Notes: a model not told the origin generated them from the letters alone. Positions 29,896 to 39,373 are shown, counted from the stretch's first letter. The stretch: 64,000 bases of DNA from Hylemonella sp. (GCA_030680575.1 JAUXVI010000024.1:45038-109037); one strand, 5' to 3'. A program made the numbers and translations.

Positions 29896-30315
29896 TCAAC
29901 TGACGATCTGGCGTATCCGGTCCGGCAGCGTCACCGCCTTTTGCTGCGGAAAGTCGACCCAGATCACGGTGGCACCGCCGGCGGCGCTGATCACACCCGG
30001 TTGGTCCACCCGCTCGATGGTGTGCCAGCTCTCGAAGGTGGTGCGTCCCGGGTCGCTCACATAGGTCTTCACCACCACATCTCCCGGGAATTCGAGCTGT
30101 TTGTAGAAGTTGCAGAAGGCGTTGACGATCACCGGCCCCTGCCCTTGCGGATCGGGCTCGCAGCGGATGGTGCGGAACCACTCGATGCGCGCCGTTTCCA
30201 GGTAGCGGAAGTACACCGTGTTGTTGACATGCCCCATGGCATCCATGTCGCCCCACCGGATGGGCATGGCCATCTCGGCAACCAGTTTCTTGTGCTCGGG
30301 CAGCTCGATCTTCAT
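29896..30315 (-). CDS. Acyl-CoA thioesterase, 4HBT hotdog family
   Basis: 140 residues. The 4-hydroxybenzoyl-CoA thioesterase motif is visible: IRWGDMDAMGHVNNTVYFRYLETAR, with the catalytic Asp in GDMDAMGH. It releases free acid from an acyl-CoA. Its ATG overlaps the stop of the upstream SDR gene (ATGA, 4 bases shared), so translation is coupled and the two probably act in one acyl-CoA pathway. Confidence 0.92.
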   Translation of the reverse strand: MKIELPEHKKLVAEMAMPIRWGDMDAMGHVNNTVYFRYLETARIEWFRTIRCEPDPQGQGPVIVNAFCNFYKQLEFPGDVVVKTYVSDPGRTTFESWHTIERVDQPGVISAAGGATVIWVDFPQQKAVTLPDRIRQIVS

Positions 30316-31094
30316 GTACCGAACCCGTCGTCGGCGGCAATCACCGCACCGTTGATGAAATGGCTTTCGTTCGAACACAGCATCACCAGCACCGCGTCCA
30401 GATCCTGCGGCTGGCCCACGCGCTTGCGCGGCAGCATGTTGATGAGTTTTTGCCCCTGCTCAGTCTGCCAGTGGTGGTGGTTGATCTCGGTGTCGATGTA
30501 GCCCGGGCAGATGGCGTTGACGTTGATGCCGAACTTGCCCCACTCCACGGCCATCGCACGCGTCATGTGCACCACGGCGGCCTTGCTCATGCAGTAGATG
30601 CCGATCTGCGGCAGTACCTTGAGCCCGGCCATGGAAGCGATGTTGACGATGCGCCCGCCGGTGAAGGTGCCCGGCGCCGAACCCTTGGCCCGCGCCAGCA
30701 TGCGCTTGCCCACCTCCTGCGCGACGAAAAAGGCGCCCTTGGTGTTGGTGTCCAGCACGTAGTCGTAGTCGGCCTCGGTCACATCCACCAGGCGCTGCGT
30801 GGTGCTCACGCCTGAGTTGTTGATCAGGATGTCGATCGAGCCGACCTCGGTCTCGGCGCGCGCCACGGCGGCCTTGATGGAGTCCACGTCCGTCACGTCC
30901 AGTTCCACCACGTGGGCGTCGCCGCCCGCGCCTTCGATCTCGGCGCGCAGATCCTTGAGTTTTTCCACCCGACGGCTGGCCAGCACCACGGCGGCGCCGG
31001 CTTGGGACAATGTGCGGGCAAACTGGGCCCCCAGGCCACCGGAGGCACCGGTGATGAAGGCCACACGGCCGGAGAGATCGATGCTGTAAGCCAT
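30312..31094 (-). CDS. SDR family oxidoreductase
   Basis: 260 residues. Rossmann motif TGASGGLGAQFA, NNSGV, and the catalytic Tyr-Lys pair in YCMSKAAV. A 3-hydroxyacyl-CoA or similar alcohol dehydrogenase is the likely role given the thioesterase after it and the acyl-CoA theme of the region. A TetR-type operator lies about 30 bases upstream. Confidence 0.92.
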   Translation of the reverse strand: MAYSIDLSGRVAFITGASGGLGAQFARTLSQAGAAVVLASRRVEKLKDLRAEIEGAGGDAHVVELDVTDVDSIKAAVARAETEVGSIDILINNSGVSTTQRLVDVTEADYDYVLDTNTKGAFFVAQEVGKRMLARAKGSAPGTFTGGRIVNIASMAGLKVLPQIGIYCMSKAAVVHMTRAMAVEWGKFGINVNAICPGYIDTEINHHHWQTEQGQKLINMLPRKRVGQPQDLDAVLVMLCSNESHFINGAVIAADDGFGT

Positions 31095-31121
31095 GAAGCT
31101 CGCCTTTCAAAAACAAAAATA

Positions 31122-31133
31122 GAACGACCGTTC
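31122..31133. promoter_or_regulatory. TetR-type operator GAACG-AC-CGTTC
   Basis: A perfect 5+5 inverted repeat with a 2-base centre lies between the divergent SDR and ETF-QO genes. This GAACGnnCGTTC form is common for TetR/AcrR repressors of acyl-CoA degradation genes. No TetR gene is in the window. Confidence 0.6.
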
Positions 31134-31246
31134 GATTTTGCTGCCGAACCGAATTAAAATCAGTCACGCATTCGACAGGCCGGGGTCTCGTTTACCCCTA
31201 ACATCCCGGCCTCATTATCAAGCGACTTCAGAAGAAAGAAGCCTCC

Positions 31247-32938
31247 ATGACGAACGAAGAAATCCTGGCCCAGTACGGCCCCCGCGAATCGATGGAATAC
31301 GACGTGGTGGTGGTCGGCGGCGGCCCCGGCGGCCTGGCCACGGCCATCCGCCTCAAGCAGCTGGCCGCAGAAAAAGGCCAGGACGTCTCGGTCGTGGTGC
31401 TGGAAAAAGGCGGCGAGCCCGGCGCGCACATCCTCTCGGGCGCTATCATGGACCCGCGTGCCCTGACTGAACTGTTCCCGAACTGGAAGGAACTCGGCGC
31501 CCCGCTGAACCAGCCGGTGACCGATGACGCCTGGAGCTTCCTGAGCGAAACCGGCGCCACCCGCACCCCCAACATGTTCCTGCCCGAGTGCGCGCAGAAC
31601 CATGGCAACTACATCATCAGCCTGGGCAACCTCACGCGCTGGCTGGGCACCCAGGCCGAAGCGCTGGGTGTGGAGATCTTCCCCGGCTTCACCGCCGCCG
31701 AAGTGCTGTACAACGAGGACGGCTCCGTCAAGGGTGTGGCCACCGGCAACATGGGCGTGGGCAAGGACGCTGAGCCGACCGAGAACTTCCAGCTCGGCAT
31801 GGAACTGCACGCCAAGTACACCGTGTTCGCGGAAGGCGCGCGCGGCCACCTGGGCAAGCAGCTCATCGCCAAATACAAGCTCGACGAGGGCCGCGACCCG
31901 CAGACCTACGGCATCGGCATCAAGGAGCTGTGGGAGATCGACCCCTCGCGTCACACCCCCGGTTTCGTCATGCACACCGCCGGCTGGCCGATGGAGAACG
32001 ACACCTACGGTGGCGCCTTCATGTACCACCTGGAAGACAACAAGGTCGCCATCGGCTACGTGGTCGGCCTGGACTACAGCAACCCCTACCTCAGCCCGTT
32101 CGAGGAGTTCCAGCGCTGGAAGACTCACCCCAACATCCGCTGGTACTTCGAGAACGACCAGGGCGAAGTCAACGCCAAGCGCCTGGCCTATGGCGCGCGC
32201 GCTATCACCGCCGGTGGTCTGATGAGCCTGCCCAAGACCGTGTTCCCGGGCGGCGCGCTGGTCGGCTGCGATGCCGGCTACCTGAACGTCAGCCGCATCA
32301 AGGGCAGCCACGCCGCCATCAAGACCGGCATGCTAGCCGCTGAAGCGGCGTATGACGCCGTGGTGGCCGGCCGCCAACACGATGAGTTGAGTGCCTACCC
32401 CGAAGCGTTTGAGCAGAGCTGGCTCTACACCGAACTCAACAAGTCGCGCAACTTCAAGAGCTGGTTCAAGAAGGGCCTGACCGTGGCCACGCTGATGAAC
32501 GGCTTCGAGCAGTTCGTGCTGCGCGGCCACATCCCCTGGACGCTGCGCCGCGACAAACCCGACCACGTCTACCTCAAGCCGGCGGCCGAGTGCAAACCGA
32601 TCGTCTATCCGAAGCCGGATGGCAAGCTAACCTTCGACCGCTTGAGCAGCGTGTTCATCAGCAACACTAACCACGAGGAAAACCAGCCGGCGCACCTGAC
32701 GCTGAAAGACGCCTCGGTGCCGGTCAATGTGAACCTGGCCAAGTACGCCGGCCCCGAGGCCCGCTACTGTCCGGCCGGCGTGTACGAGTTCGTGAAAAAC
32801 GACGACAACACCGATCGCTTGCAGATCAACGCGCAGAACTGCGTGCACTGCAAAACCTGCGACATCAAGGACCCGACGCAGAACATCGTCTGGGTCACGC
32901 CCGAAGGTGGCGGCGGTCCGAACTACACCAGCATGTAA
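31247..32938 (+). CDS. Electron transfer flavoprotein-ubiquinone oxidoreductase
   Basis: 563 residues, the normal length. It takes electrons from ETF, reduced by acyl-CoA dehydrogenases, and gives them to ubiquinone at the inner membrane. FAD site VVVGGGPGGLATAIRLK near the N-terminus; the C-terminal 4Fe-4S ligands are in YCPAGVYEF and NCVHCKTCDIKDPTQNI. The ending GGGGPNYTSM is typical. It stands alone, divergent from the SDR-thioesterase pair, and is followed by a terminator. Confidence 0.97.
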   Translation: MTNEEILAQYGPRESMEYDVVVVGGGPGGLATAIRLKQLAAEKGQDVSVVVLEKGGEPGAHILSGAIMDPRALTELFPNWKELGAPLNQPVTDDAWSFLSETGATRTPNMFLPECAQNHGNYIISLGNLTRWLGTQAEALGVEIFPGFTAAEVLYNEDGSVKGVATGNMGVGKDAEPTENFQLGMELHAKYTVFAEGARGHLGKQLIAKYKLDEGRDPQTYGIGIKELWEIDPSRHTPGFVMHTAGWPMENDTYGGAFMYHLEDNKVAIGYVVGLDYSNPYLSPFEEFQRWKTHPNIRWYFENDQGEVNAKRLAYGARAITAGGLMSLPKTVFPGGALVGCDAGYLNVSRIKGSHAAIKTGMLAAEAAYDAVVAGRQHDELSAYPEAFEQSWLYTELNKSRNFKSWFKKGLTVATLMNGFEQFVLRGHIPWTLRRDKPDHVYLKPAAECKPIVYPKPDGKLTFDRLSSVFISNTNHEENQPAHLTLKDASVPVNVNLAKYAGPEARYCPAGVYEFVKNDDNTDRLQINAQNCVHCKTCDIKDPTQNIVWVTPEGGGGPNYTSM

Positions 32939-32949
32939 CTCGCTGAATC

Positions 32950-32983
32950 AACAAAACGGGGCCAGATGGCCCCGTTTTGTTTT
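32950..32983. terminator. Terminator between ETF-QO and minus-strand gene
   Basis: ACAAAACGGGGCC pairs with GGCCCCGTTTTGT (32951-32963, 32968-32980), extended by one A-T pair, around loop AGAT, followed by TTT. The left arm's A-run lets it work for the opposite strand too. Confidence 0.88.
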
Positions 32984-33027
32984 CGTGCCTGACTGTCCAG
33001 TATGTCTGGGAGCAGTGACCGCGGGCC

Positions 33028-34344
33028 TCAGGCGTGCAGCTGATTCAACTGCCGGGCAATGATGTCATGGTTGAGCCACAGCACCGGCCCCGCAGGGGCG
33101 GACGACTCATGGAACATCAGCGGCCCGGTGGCTTCGATGACGAGGCTGCTGAGCAGGTCGGTGATCAGGTTTTTGCTGTCCTTGTGCATCTTCTGGACTT
33201 CGTCCGAGGTACCGATGGTCAGGTCGGCCTGCGCCGGGCTATTGGGCATGGGCCAGGCTACAAAGTTGCGGAAGTCCTGCATCACGTCGCTGCTCTGGAA
33301 GTCGATGACCTTCTGAAGAACATCTTCCAGCGTGACCTCGTCGCTCAGGAGCGCACGGCAGGCCTGCCATTGCGACTCGGTCCAGGCACCGCCACCCTCT
33401 TTTTTCAGCGCGTTGAGAAGCAAGATCAGCGGCAACTCGACGCCAGCGAAGATATCGGACGAGTTGGTTCGAATTTCCGGGCAATTGAAGACCGTTGCCT
33501 TGATGTTGTTGCTCCACGCCGTCTGGGCAATGCGCTCCAGCCGCATCTTGGCCTGCCCTTGGGTGTAGTTGGTGTAGGTCTGCCACTGGTAACGGTCGCC
33601 GATGAGAATTTCCGTCCCGTGGTAACCGTAGGCCGAATAGCGAACCTGGCCGCCTGAAGCCTCTACACGCGCACGAATCGTCGCACTGGCGTCAATGAGA
33701 TGCTGAAACGTGTTGGCCGACACTTCATCGAAGTTCTTCAGAATCAGCTTTCCCAGATCGCTGTCCAGCAGCGTCTGGGATGACAGGAAACGGTCTCCGC
33801 GCCCTTTGTAGACGCGGTTGGCGATGGCCAGGAACACCTTGGCCTTGGGAATGCCGCCCGCCATCGTGTGGGCAAAAAAGACATTGCGGCCATCAGGGAT
33901 CATGCCGTTCAGAAGGGTCATGACTTCGGTCAGGGAATCCCTGAAACGCTTGACGCCGACTTCCCGGCATTTTTCGATATGCGCCCAGTCCAGCTTGTCG
34001 TCGACCCAGGTCTTGAGCGTCAAGCTCCCGAGCAAATCGGTGGGGGTGGGTTCACCGGCCGGCGCATCGAGGTCGAAGCCTGCCATCAGCGGCACATTGA
34101 TGATTTTTCCGCCCAGCCCGTGCTCCGCCGCCGCCAACTCTTCGTCGTTCAGAGGGCGCAGCGCGTTGTTTTCGTCGCGCCGCCCAACAGTGATGCCGAC
34201 GATCGTCATTCCCGCCTTGCGCGCTTCATTGACGAGACCATTGGCATAACCGCGTCCAAACAGTTCGCCGAACAAGACGAACACATCGCCCGGGCGAAAA
34301 ATGTTTTTCTGTGGAAGTTGATGCAAAGAGATTGGTGTATTCAT
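33028..34344 (-). CDS. Rossmann-type protein, possibly FabMG-like enoyl-ACP reductase
   Basis: 438 residues with a nucleotide-binding start: PGDVFVLFGELFGRGYANGLVNEA resembles a GxxxGxG loop after a beta strand. The rest shows no familiar fold to me. From memory it looks like the proteins labelled enoyl-ACP reductase FabMG, a family found through triclosan resistance in soil DNA; I cannot confirm this. No signal peptide. It is monocistronic, with about 270 bases before the next gene. A role in fatty-acid synthesis is therefore only a suggestion. Confidence 0.5.
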   Translation of the reverse strand: MNTPISLHQLPQKNIFRPGDVFVLFGELFGRGYANGLVNEARKAGMTIVGITVGRRDENNALRPLNDEELAAAEHGLGGKIINVPLMAGFDLDAPAGEPTPTDLLGSLTLKTWVDDKLDWAHIEKCREVGVKRFRDSLTEVMTLLNGMIPDGRNVFFAHTMAGGIPKAKVFLAIANRVYKGRGDRFLSSQTLLDSDLGKLILKNFDEVSANTFQHLIDASATIRARVEASGGQVRYSAYGYHGTEILIGDRYQWQTYTNYTQGQAKMRLERIAQTAWSNNIKATVFNCPEIRTNSSDIFAGVELPLILLLNALKKEGGGAWTESQWQACRALLSDEVTLEDVLQKVIDFQSSDVMQDFRNFVAWPMPNSPAQADLTIGTSDEVQKMHKDSKNLITDLLSSLVIEATGPLMFHESSAPAGPVLWLNHDIIARQLNQLHA

Positions 34345-34613
34345 GTCGACATTATTACTTCCCGGTGGACGTCACACCGGCCATCAGCCGTATCGTGCGC
34401 GCTCGGCCGGCGCTTGCCTCGTCACCACAAGGCCTCGCTCTGCCGCTGGTGAAAATCAGCTTCATGCCCCAAAGCTTGAACTCTGGCGGGGTCGCTCGCA
34501 GGCCCCGGTTACAGCCGGGGTACATGACAGTCATCCGCGCCACCTAGAATGACTCCCAACAGCGGCCTGCGACAGTCAGCCCCGGCCCATCTGAACAAGA
34601 AAAAGAGAGTCCC

Positions 34614-36389
34614 ATGACGCGGAGCAAAACAGGTACGCGAACCGCACGTACAAGAAGTTGGGCGCAAGTCCGGCCTGTGCTGGCATTCTTTCGGCACTTT
34701 TTGCTGGCCCTGCTGCTGGGGCTTGGTGCCACGGTCCAGGCCGCGGATGTGCCCGACACAGTCGACGCGCTGGCACCGTCGCCGCAACCGCTGGGCCAGC
34801 ACATGCGCCTGCTGGTCGAGACCGGCGCCCCGCAGAGCCTGGCCGCGGCTAGGCAGGCCTTTGCCTCGGAACAACGCCCGCCCGTCACGTCACCCGTGCT
34901 GGAACTGGGCATTGGGCATGGCCCGGTCTGGGGGCATTGGGTGATCAACAACCCGACGAACCAGCCCCTGCCCCGGCAACTCGCCGTGAACCCGAGCTGG
35001 ACGGACGCACTTGATGTGCATGTGATCCACCCCGCGGGCGACACCGTCCACTGGCACACGGGCGACGCCCTGGCCGGCGCCCCGTATCTGGACGACGCGC
35101 TGGGTTATCTGTTTGAGCACAGCTTCCCGCCAGGGCGCAGCGAGTTGCTGATCCGTTTTGCCACGCCGGATCCGATGATCGTGAACGTGCAACTGCTCAC
35201 GCCGGCAGCCCTGGCACAGCAGGCCAAGTTTGAACACACCAGCTACGGCGTCCTGTATGGTTTTCTGGCCGCGCTGTCCATCCTGAACCTGATCATGTAC
35301 TTCGGTCTGGGCCGGCGCAACAGCCTGTATTACGCCCTGTACCTGCTGAGCTTTGTCGCCATGAACCTGTCCTACACCGGCCGTGGCATGGCCTGGCTGT
35401 GGCCCGAAGCGCCCTACTTCCAGCGTTATGTCATCCTGGTCCTCATGGTGCTCTCGGCCACCGCGGGCCTGAAGTTCGCCCGCGAGTTTCTGGAGCTGGA
35501 CCAGTCCATACCGGCGCTCGGACGCAGTATCAAATGGGCATGTCGTGGCGTCATCACGTGGATGCTGGTGATGGTCGTCTTCAACTGGCACGCCACGGCG
35601 GTCTGCACCGCGTTCCTGGTGAGCGGCGTTTTCTCGGTGGCCCTGGTGCCGATTGGTGCCTTGGCCCAACGACGGGGGCAGGCCGCCGCCGGGTATTTCC
35701 TGGCCTCGGGCATCGCGTCAGCCATCGGGCTGAGTGCCACCACCTTTTCCGTCTGGGGCCTGCTGCCTTTCAACGCCTGGACCTACCGCGGTGTGGAAAT
35801 GGGCACTATGGCCGAAGCCCTGCTGCTGCAACTGGCGCTGGTGCATTTCATCCGTGCGCAGATGCTCAAGCGCCTGGACGCCGAGCGCGATGCCCGCGTG
35901 GATGCCTTGACCCTGCTGACCAACCGGCGCGGTTTTCTGGAGCAGGCCGAAGTAGCGCGCAGTGTGGCGGTGCGGCACCAGCGCCCGCTGGCAGCGGTCA
36001 TCCTGGACATCGATCTTTTCAAGAACATCAATGACCGCCATGGCCACGCCATGGGTGACGAAGTGCTGGTCAAGGTCGGCCAGATCCTGACGCAACTGAC
36101 CCGCAGCAGCGACTGCGTGGCGCGCTGGGGCGGTGAAGAGTTCATCATGCTTCTGCCCGACACCGACCTGGCGACCGCCGCCGATTTTGCGGAGCGGATC
36201 CGGTGTGCACTCCAGGAGATGACAGTCCTCGCCAAGGACGGCGCCCGCATCCAGATCACGGCCAGTTTCGGCGTGGCCCAGTTGCAGCCGGGCCAGGACC
36301 TGGAAAAACTCATCATTGCTGCGGACGATGCGCTCTACAGCGTCAAGCAGTCGGGTCGCAACCGGGTGGCACAGGCGACCCCGGCTTAA
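34614..36389 (+). CDS. 7TM diguanylate cyclase (7TMR-DISM + GGDEF)
   Basis: 591 residues: signal segment to about residue 45, an extracytoplasmic beta-rich domain of the 7TMR-DISMED2 kind (about 60-200), seven membrane helices (about 208-415), then GGDEF. DALTLLTNRRGFLEQA opens the cyclase; RWGGEEFIMLL is the active site (GGEEF at about 506) and RSSD five residues before is the I-site. It should make cyclic di-GMP in response to a periplasmic carbohydrate-like or other ligand. Confidence 0.93.
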   Translation: MTRSKTGTRTARTRSWAQVRPVLAFFRHFLLALLLGLGATVQAADVPDTVDALAPSPQPLGQHMRLLVETGAPQSLAAARQAFASEQRPPVTSPVLELGIGHGPVWGHWVINNPTNQPLPRQLAVNPSWTDALDVHVIHPAGDTVHWHTGDALAGAPYLDDALGYLFEHSFPPGRSELLIRFATPDPMIVNVQLLTPAALAQQAKFEHTSYGVLYGFLAALSILNLIMYFGLGRRNSLYYALYLLSFVAMNLSYTGRGMAWLWPEAPYFQRYVILVLMVLSATAGLKFAREFLELDQSIPALGRSIKWACRGVITWMLVMVVFNWHATAVCTAFLVSGVFSVALVPIGALAQRRGQAAAGYFLASGIASAIGLSATTFSVWGLLPFNAWTYRGVEMGTMAEALLLQLALVHFIRAQMLKRLDAERDARVDALTLLTNRRGFLEQAEVARSVAVRHQRPLAAVILDIDLFKNINDRHGHAMGDEVLVKVGQILTQLTRSSDCVARWGGEEFIMLLPDTDLATAADFAERIRCALQEMTVLAKDGARIQITASFGVAQLQPGQDLEKLIIAADDALYSVKQSGRNRVAQATPA

Positions 36390-36436
36390 AAGGGGCGTCC
36401 GGCAGAACGGGGCGTCAACACCTCACCGCGCACCCC

Positions 36437-37909
36437 TCAATGGGTGATTTCGAAGTCGATGAAGCCGCGCTCCACCGAAGTGGAAACCAGCTTCACACGC
36501 AAGGGCTGCCCCACCTTGAGCTCCGGCAGATCGCCCCGGAGCCGGCCTTCGGCTGGCGGCTCGAAGATGCGCACCCAGGTACCACTGGGGTTGATGCCGG
36601 TCACCAGGCCCTCGAAACGCTGGCCGATGCGCGAGTGCAGCAGCAGCGCCGCTTCCGATTTGCGCAGCTGCCGCTCCACCTTCTGCACCGCGTCCTCCTG
36701 GGCGGTGCAGTGGGCCGCCAGTTCGGCCAGCTCGGCGCCGGTGTAGGGCGGCTTCTCGCCGGCCAGCGCGGCTTTCAGCAGACGCTGCGTGATGAGGTCC
36801 GGGTAACGGCGGTTCGGCGCCGTGGAGTGCATGTAGTCCTGCACCGCCAGGCCGAAGTGGCCGATGGGCTCGCCCTGCGGCCGCTCCACCACGTACTCGC
36901 CGGAACCCATGAGTTTGACGATGACCAGCGACAGGTCGGGAAAGCGCAGCGGGTCGCGCTTGTGCTGCCTGGCCAGAAAAGCCTCCAGCGCCTGGGCGTC
37001 GGGTTCGTTGGGCAGCGTCACACCATAGTCCTTGGCCACCTCCACGATGCGCAGCCAGCGCTCGGGCGAGCGCACCACGCGGCGCAATGAGACATCGCCC
37101 AGACCGGCCAGATAACGGGCCGTGCAGCCGTTGGTGGCAATCATGAATTCCTCGATCAACTGGCGCGCCCGGTTGTGCGGCTGCAAGCGGATGTCGACAA
37201 TGCGCTCGCCGTCGAACACCGCACGCGGCTGAAAGGTCTCGAACTCCAGCGAACCTTCGGCACGCCGCAGCACGCGCAGCTTCTGCGCCAGATCGTCCTG
37301 CAGGCGCAGCTGCACGTCCATGCCCTTGATGCGGTGGGCTGCAGCCGGCAGTTCGCCCTTGGCTTCGATCCAGTCCGACACCGCGTCGTAGGCCAGCTGC
37401 GCCTTGTTGCGCACCCGGGCGCGGTAGATGGAGGCACCGGTCAGCAGGCCATCGTCGCTGAATTCCATTTCGCACACCACGGCCAGGCGGTCCTGATCGG
37501 GGTTGAGCGAGGTGAGGTCGGTGCACAGGCGCTCTGGCAGCATGGGAAAGATGCGCGCCGAGGTGTAGACCGTGGTGGTGTTGATGTGGGCATGCGCGTC
37601 GATCGGCGTGCCTTTTTTCACCAGCGCATCCACGTCGGCCACCGCCACAAAGATGCGTACCCGGCCGTGAGGCAAGGCTTCGCCCACGGTGAGCTGGTCA
37701 AGGTCGCGCGAATCGTCGTTGTCGATGGAGCACCAGGGCAATGCGGTCAGGTCGCGGATGCGGCTGTCTTCTTCATGCGCCGGGCCCTTGATCTGGTCCA
37801 GCTGCTGCTTCACCGCGGGCGGGAACTCCGGCTGCAGGCCGCGGCTGAACATGGCCCAGGTGGCGATGGTGGTCAGATCGGTGCGGTGATGGATCAAGGC
37901 TCGGCTCAT
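36437..37909 (-). CDS. RNB-domain exoribonuclease (RNase II family)
   Basis: 490 residues. The catalytic RNB core has the acidic cluster in WCSIDNDDSRDLDQLT and the later STAPNRRYPDLITQRLL motif; a C-terminal S1-like barrel follows (GTWVRIFEPP...VKLVSTSVERGFIDFEI). It degrades single-stranded RNA 3' to 5'. It is shorter than E. coli RNase II (644) because the N-terminal cold-shock domains are missing or reduced. The start at 37909 (MSRALIHH) has AGGGAGC upstream. Confidence 0.9.
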   Translation of the reverse strand: MSRALIHHRTDLTTIATWAMFSRGLQPEFPPAVKQQLDQIKGPAHEEDSRIRDLTALPWCSIDNDDSRDLDQLTVGEALPHGRVRIFVAVADVDALVKKGTPIDAHAHINTTTVYTSARIFPMLPERLCTDLTSLNPDQDRLAVVCEMEFSDDGLLTGASIYRARVRNKAQLAYDAVSDWIEAKGELPAAAHRIKGMDVQLRLQDDLAQKLRVLRRAEGSLEFETFQPRAVFDGERIVDIRLQPHNRARQLIEEFMIATNGCTARYLAGLGDVSLRRVVRSPERWLRIVEVAKDYGVTLPNEPDAQALEAFLARQHKRDPLRFPDLSLVIVKLMGSGEYVVERPQGEPIGHFGLAVQDYMHSTAPNRRYPDLITQRLLKAALAGEKPPYTGAELAELAAHCTAQEDAVQKVERQLRKSEAALLLHSRIGQRFEGLVTGINPSGTWVRIFEPPAEGRLRGDLPELKVGQPLRVKLVSTSVERGFIDFEITH

Positions 37910-38360
37910 GGGGCTCCCTGTTGGTTGCAGCCGGGTTGGATTGTGCACCGGCACAGACACACGGTGCGGACGCCGGCCTGAAGCCTGCCAACGCATACTC
38001 GTGCCGTTGCCGTGAAAGCAGGCCGTAACGCCCGGCACAAAAAATAACCAGCACGATCTGCAAATCCAGAGTACAATCCACCCGTTGCTGCGATTTGCTT
38101 ACCTTTGCAGCACTGTTGTCTGACACACGGTCCACGGCCCCACACAAAGCCGCACACCGCACCCCTTCTGGCCGATACACCCGGCCCTCACGGCGTCAAA
38201 CTCCCCCCAGCGGCGAGCTTCATCCCCGGTCTCTATTTCCCTCTTTCGACCGGACACCCCGGCAGCGGCTATGTTCCGCGCGACGTTCACCACGGTTATG
38301 TCCGCTGAGCGTTGACCTGAATTACCAGATGCGTGGTCCAAGGGACCGCGCAAAGAATCC
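37910..38360. other. Long intergenic space and leader of the 79-residue gene
   Basis: A 451-base stretch with no convincing gene. On the plus strand a TACAAT at 38072-38077 could be a -10 box, which would give a leader of about 280 bases. Just before the next start codon, around 38331-38351, GGTCC and GGACC form a hairpin (GCGTGGTCC, AAG, GGACCGCGC). I see nothing else. Confidence 0.4.
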
Positions 38361-38600
38361 ATGATTACCACACTAGAAAAAGCATTCCAGGTGGGCAAGT
38401 ACCTTGTCTCACCCCTCATCAAGCCCACCGAATCGGGCCAGTACGCCGCATCGGTTTCCATCCGCAGCGGTCGTGGCAGCGGCACGCATGACCGCGTGTT
38501 CCGCTTCATTCCGCACTTCCCCACAGAGGAAGGCGCACTGCAGTACGCCATCGCCGAAGGCCGTAGCTGGCTGCAACAGCGGCACGGCGCCACTGCCTGA
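38361..38600 (+). CDS. Small conserved hypothetical protein
   Basis: 79 residues, cytosolic, no known function. The central SVSIRSGRGSGTHDRVFRFI is compact and basic, followed by PTEEGALQYAIAEGRSWL; it looks like a small single-domain protein that could bind nucleic acid. It sits before an IF-1 paralogue and an RRM protein, which suggests a place among cold-shock or translation genes. Codon use matches the neighbours. Confidence 0.75.
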   Translation: MITTLEKAFQVGKYLVSPLIKPTESGQYAASVSIRSGRGSGTHDRVFRFIPHFPTEEGALQYAIAEGRSWLQQRHGATA

Positions 38601-38639
38601 GTCCCCATTCACTTACACACATCGCAAGGAGAGCACCCC

Positions 38640-38906
38640 ATGGCCAAGGAAGAACTGATCGAAATGCAAGGCAAGGTCATCGAGGTGCTGCCTGATTCGC
38701 GTTTCCGTGTCACGCTGGACAACGGCCACAGCCTGGTGGCCTACACCGGCGGCAAGATGCGCAAGCACCACATCCGCATCCTGGCGGGCGACAAGGTGTC
38801 GCTGGAACTCTCGCCCTATGACCTGGGCAAGGGCCGCATCACCTTCCGCCACCTGGAGCCCCGCTCCGGCGGCGCGCCGTCGCAACCGCGACGCACATTC
38901 CGCTAA
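38640..38906 (+). CDS. infA: Translation initiation factor IF-1 (second-type, extended)
   Basis: 88 residues; the usual IF-1 has about 72. The OB-fold core is clear: [59 protein letters not shown]. The extra basic tail after GRITFR is about 15 residues long ([18 protein letters not shown] region). Betaproteobacteria often carry this second infA besides the one in the ribosomal protein cluster. CAAGGAGAG lies before the ATG. It probably binds the 30S A site, perhaps under stress. Confidence 0.93.
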   Translation: MAKEELIEMQGKVIEVLPDSRFRVTLDNGHSLVAYTGGKMRKHHIRILAGDKVSLELSPYDLGKGRITFRHLEPRSGGAPSQPRRTFR

Positions 38907-39001
38907 ACCAATTCTTTGATGGTTTTTTAAACCAAGACCGTCATTTCCCCGCGTTGCGAGTTTCAATGAAACCGTGAACGCTTTACTTGAAAGGTCCCAA
39001 A

Positions 39002-39328
39002 ATGGGCAACAAACTCTACGTCGGCAATCTCTCCTACTCGGTGCGTGACGACGACCTGCAACAACACTTCGGCAGCTACGGCAGCGTCCAGTCGGCCAAG
39101 GTCATGATGGACCGCGACAGCGGCCGCTCCAAGGGCTTCGGCTTCGTGGAAATGTCTTCCGACGCGGAAGCCAAGGCAGCCATCACCGGCATGAACGGCC
39201 AGACCGTTGATGGCCGCGACATGGTGGTCAATGAAGCCCGCCCGATGGAGCCGCGCACTGGCGGCTTCGGCGGCGGCCGTCGCGAAGGCGGCGGCGGTGG
39301 CGGCTATGGCGGTGGCAACCGTTACTGA
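39002..39328 (+). CDS. RRM-type RNA-binding protein, glycine-rich tail
   Basis: 108 residues: one RNA recognition motif with RNP2 LYVGNLSY and RNP1 KGFGFVEM, and a Gly/Arg-rich tail (GGFGGGRREGGGGGGYGGG). This is the bacterial/cyanobacterial Rbp type, often cold-induced. Start at 39002 (MGNKLYV) as in the family. A terminator follows. Confidence 0.94.
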   Translation: MGNKLYVGNLSYSVRDDDLQQHFGSYGSVQSAKVMMDRDSGRSKGFGFVEMSSDAEAKAAITGMNGQTVDGRDMVVNEARPMEPRTGGFGGGRREGGGGGGYGGGNRY

Positions 39329-39345
39329 AGTCTGAACTTCAGCTG

Positions 39346-39373
39346 AAAAACCGGCCTTCGGGCCGGTTTTTTT
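39346..39373 (+). terminator. Terminator after RRM protein gene
   Basis: AAAAACCGGCC (39346-39356) and GGCCGGTTTTT (39361-39371) around TTCG, followed by more T. A small hairpin (CTGAAGT / ACTTCAG) overlaps the stop codon just before it. Confidence 0.9.

Noticed and set aside
28726..30501. 591-codon open frame opposite the Lon-like protease and thioesterase
   Set aside because: Crosses two real genes on the other strand and has shadow-type composition.
38095..38364. 89-codon frame in the leader before the 79-residue gene
   Set aside because: No ribosome site, low-complexity composition, overlaps the real start.
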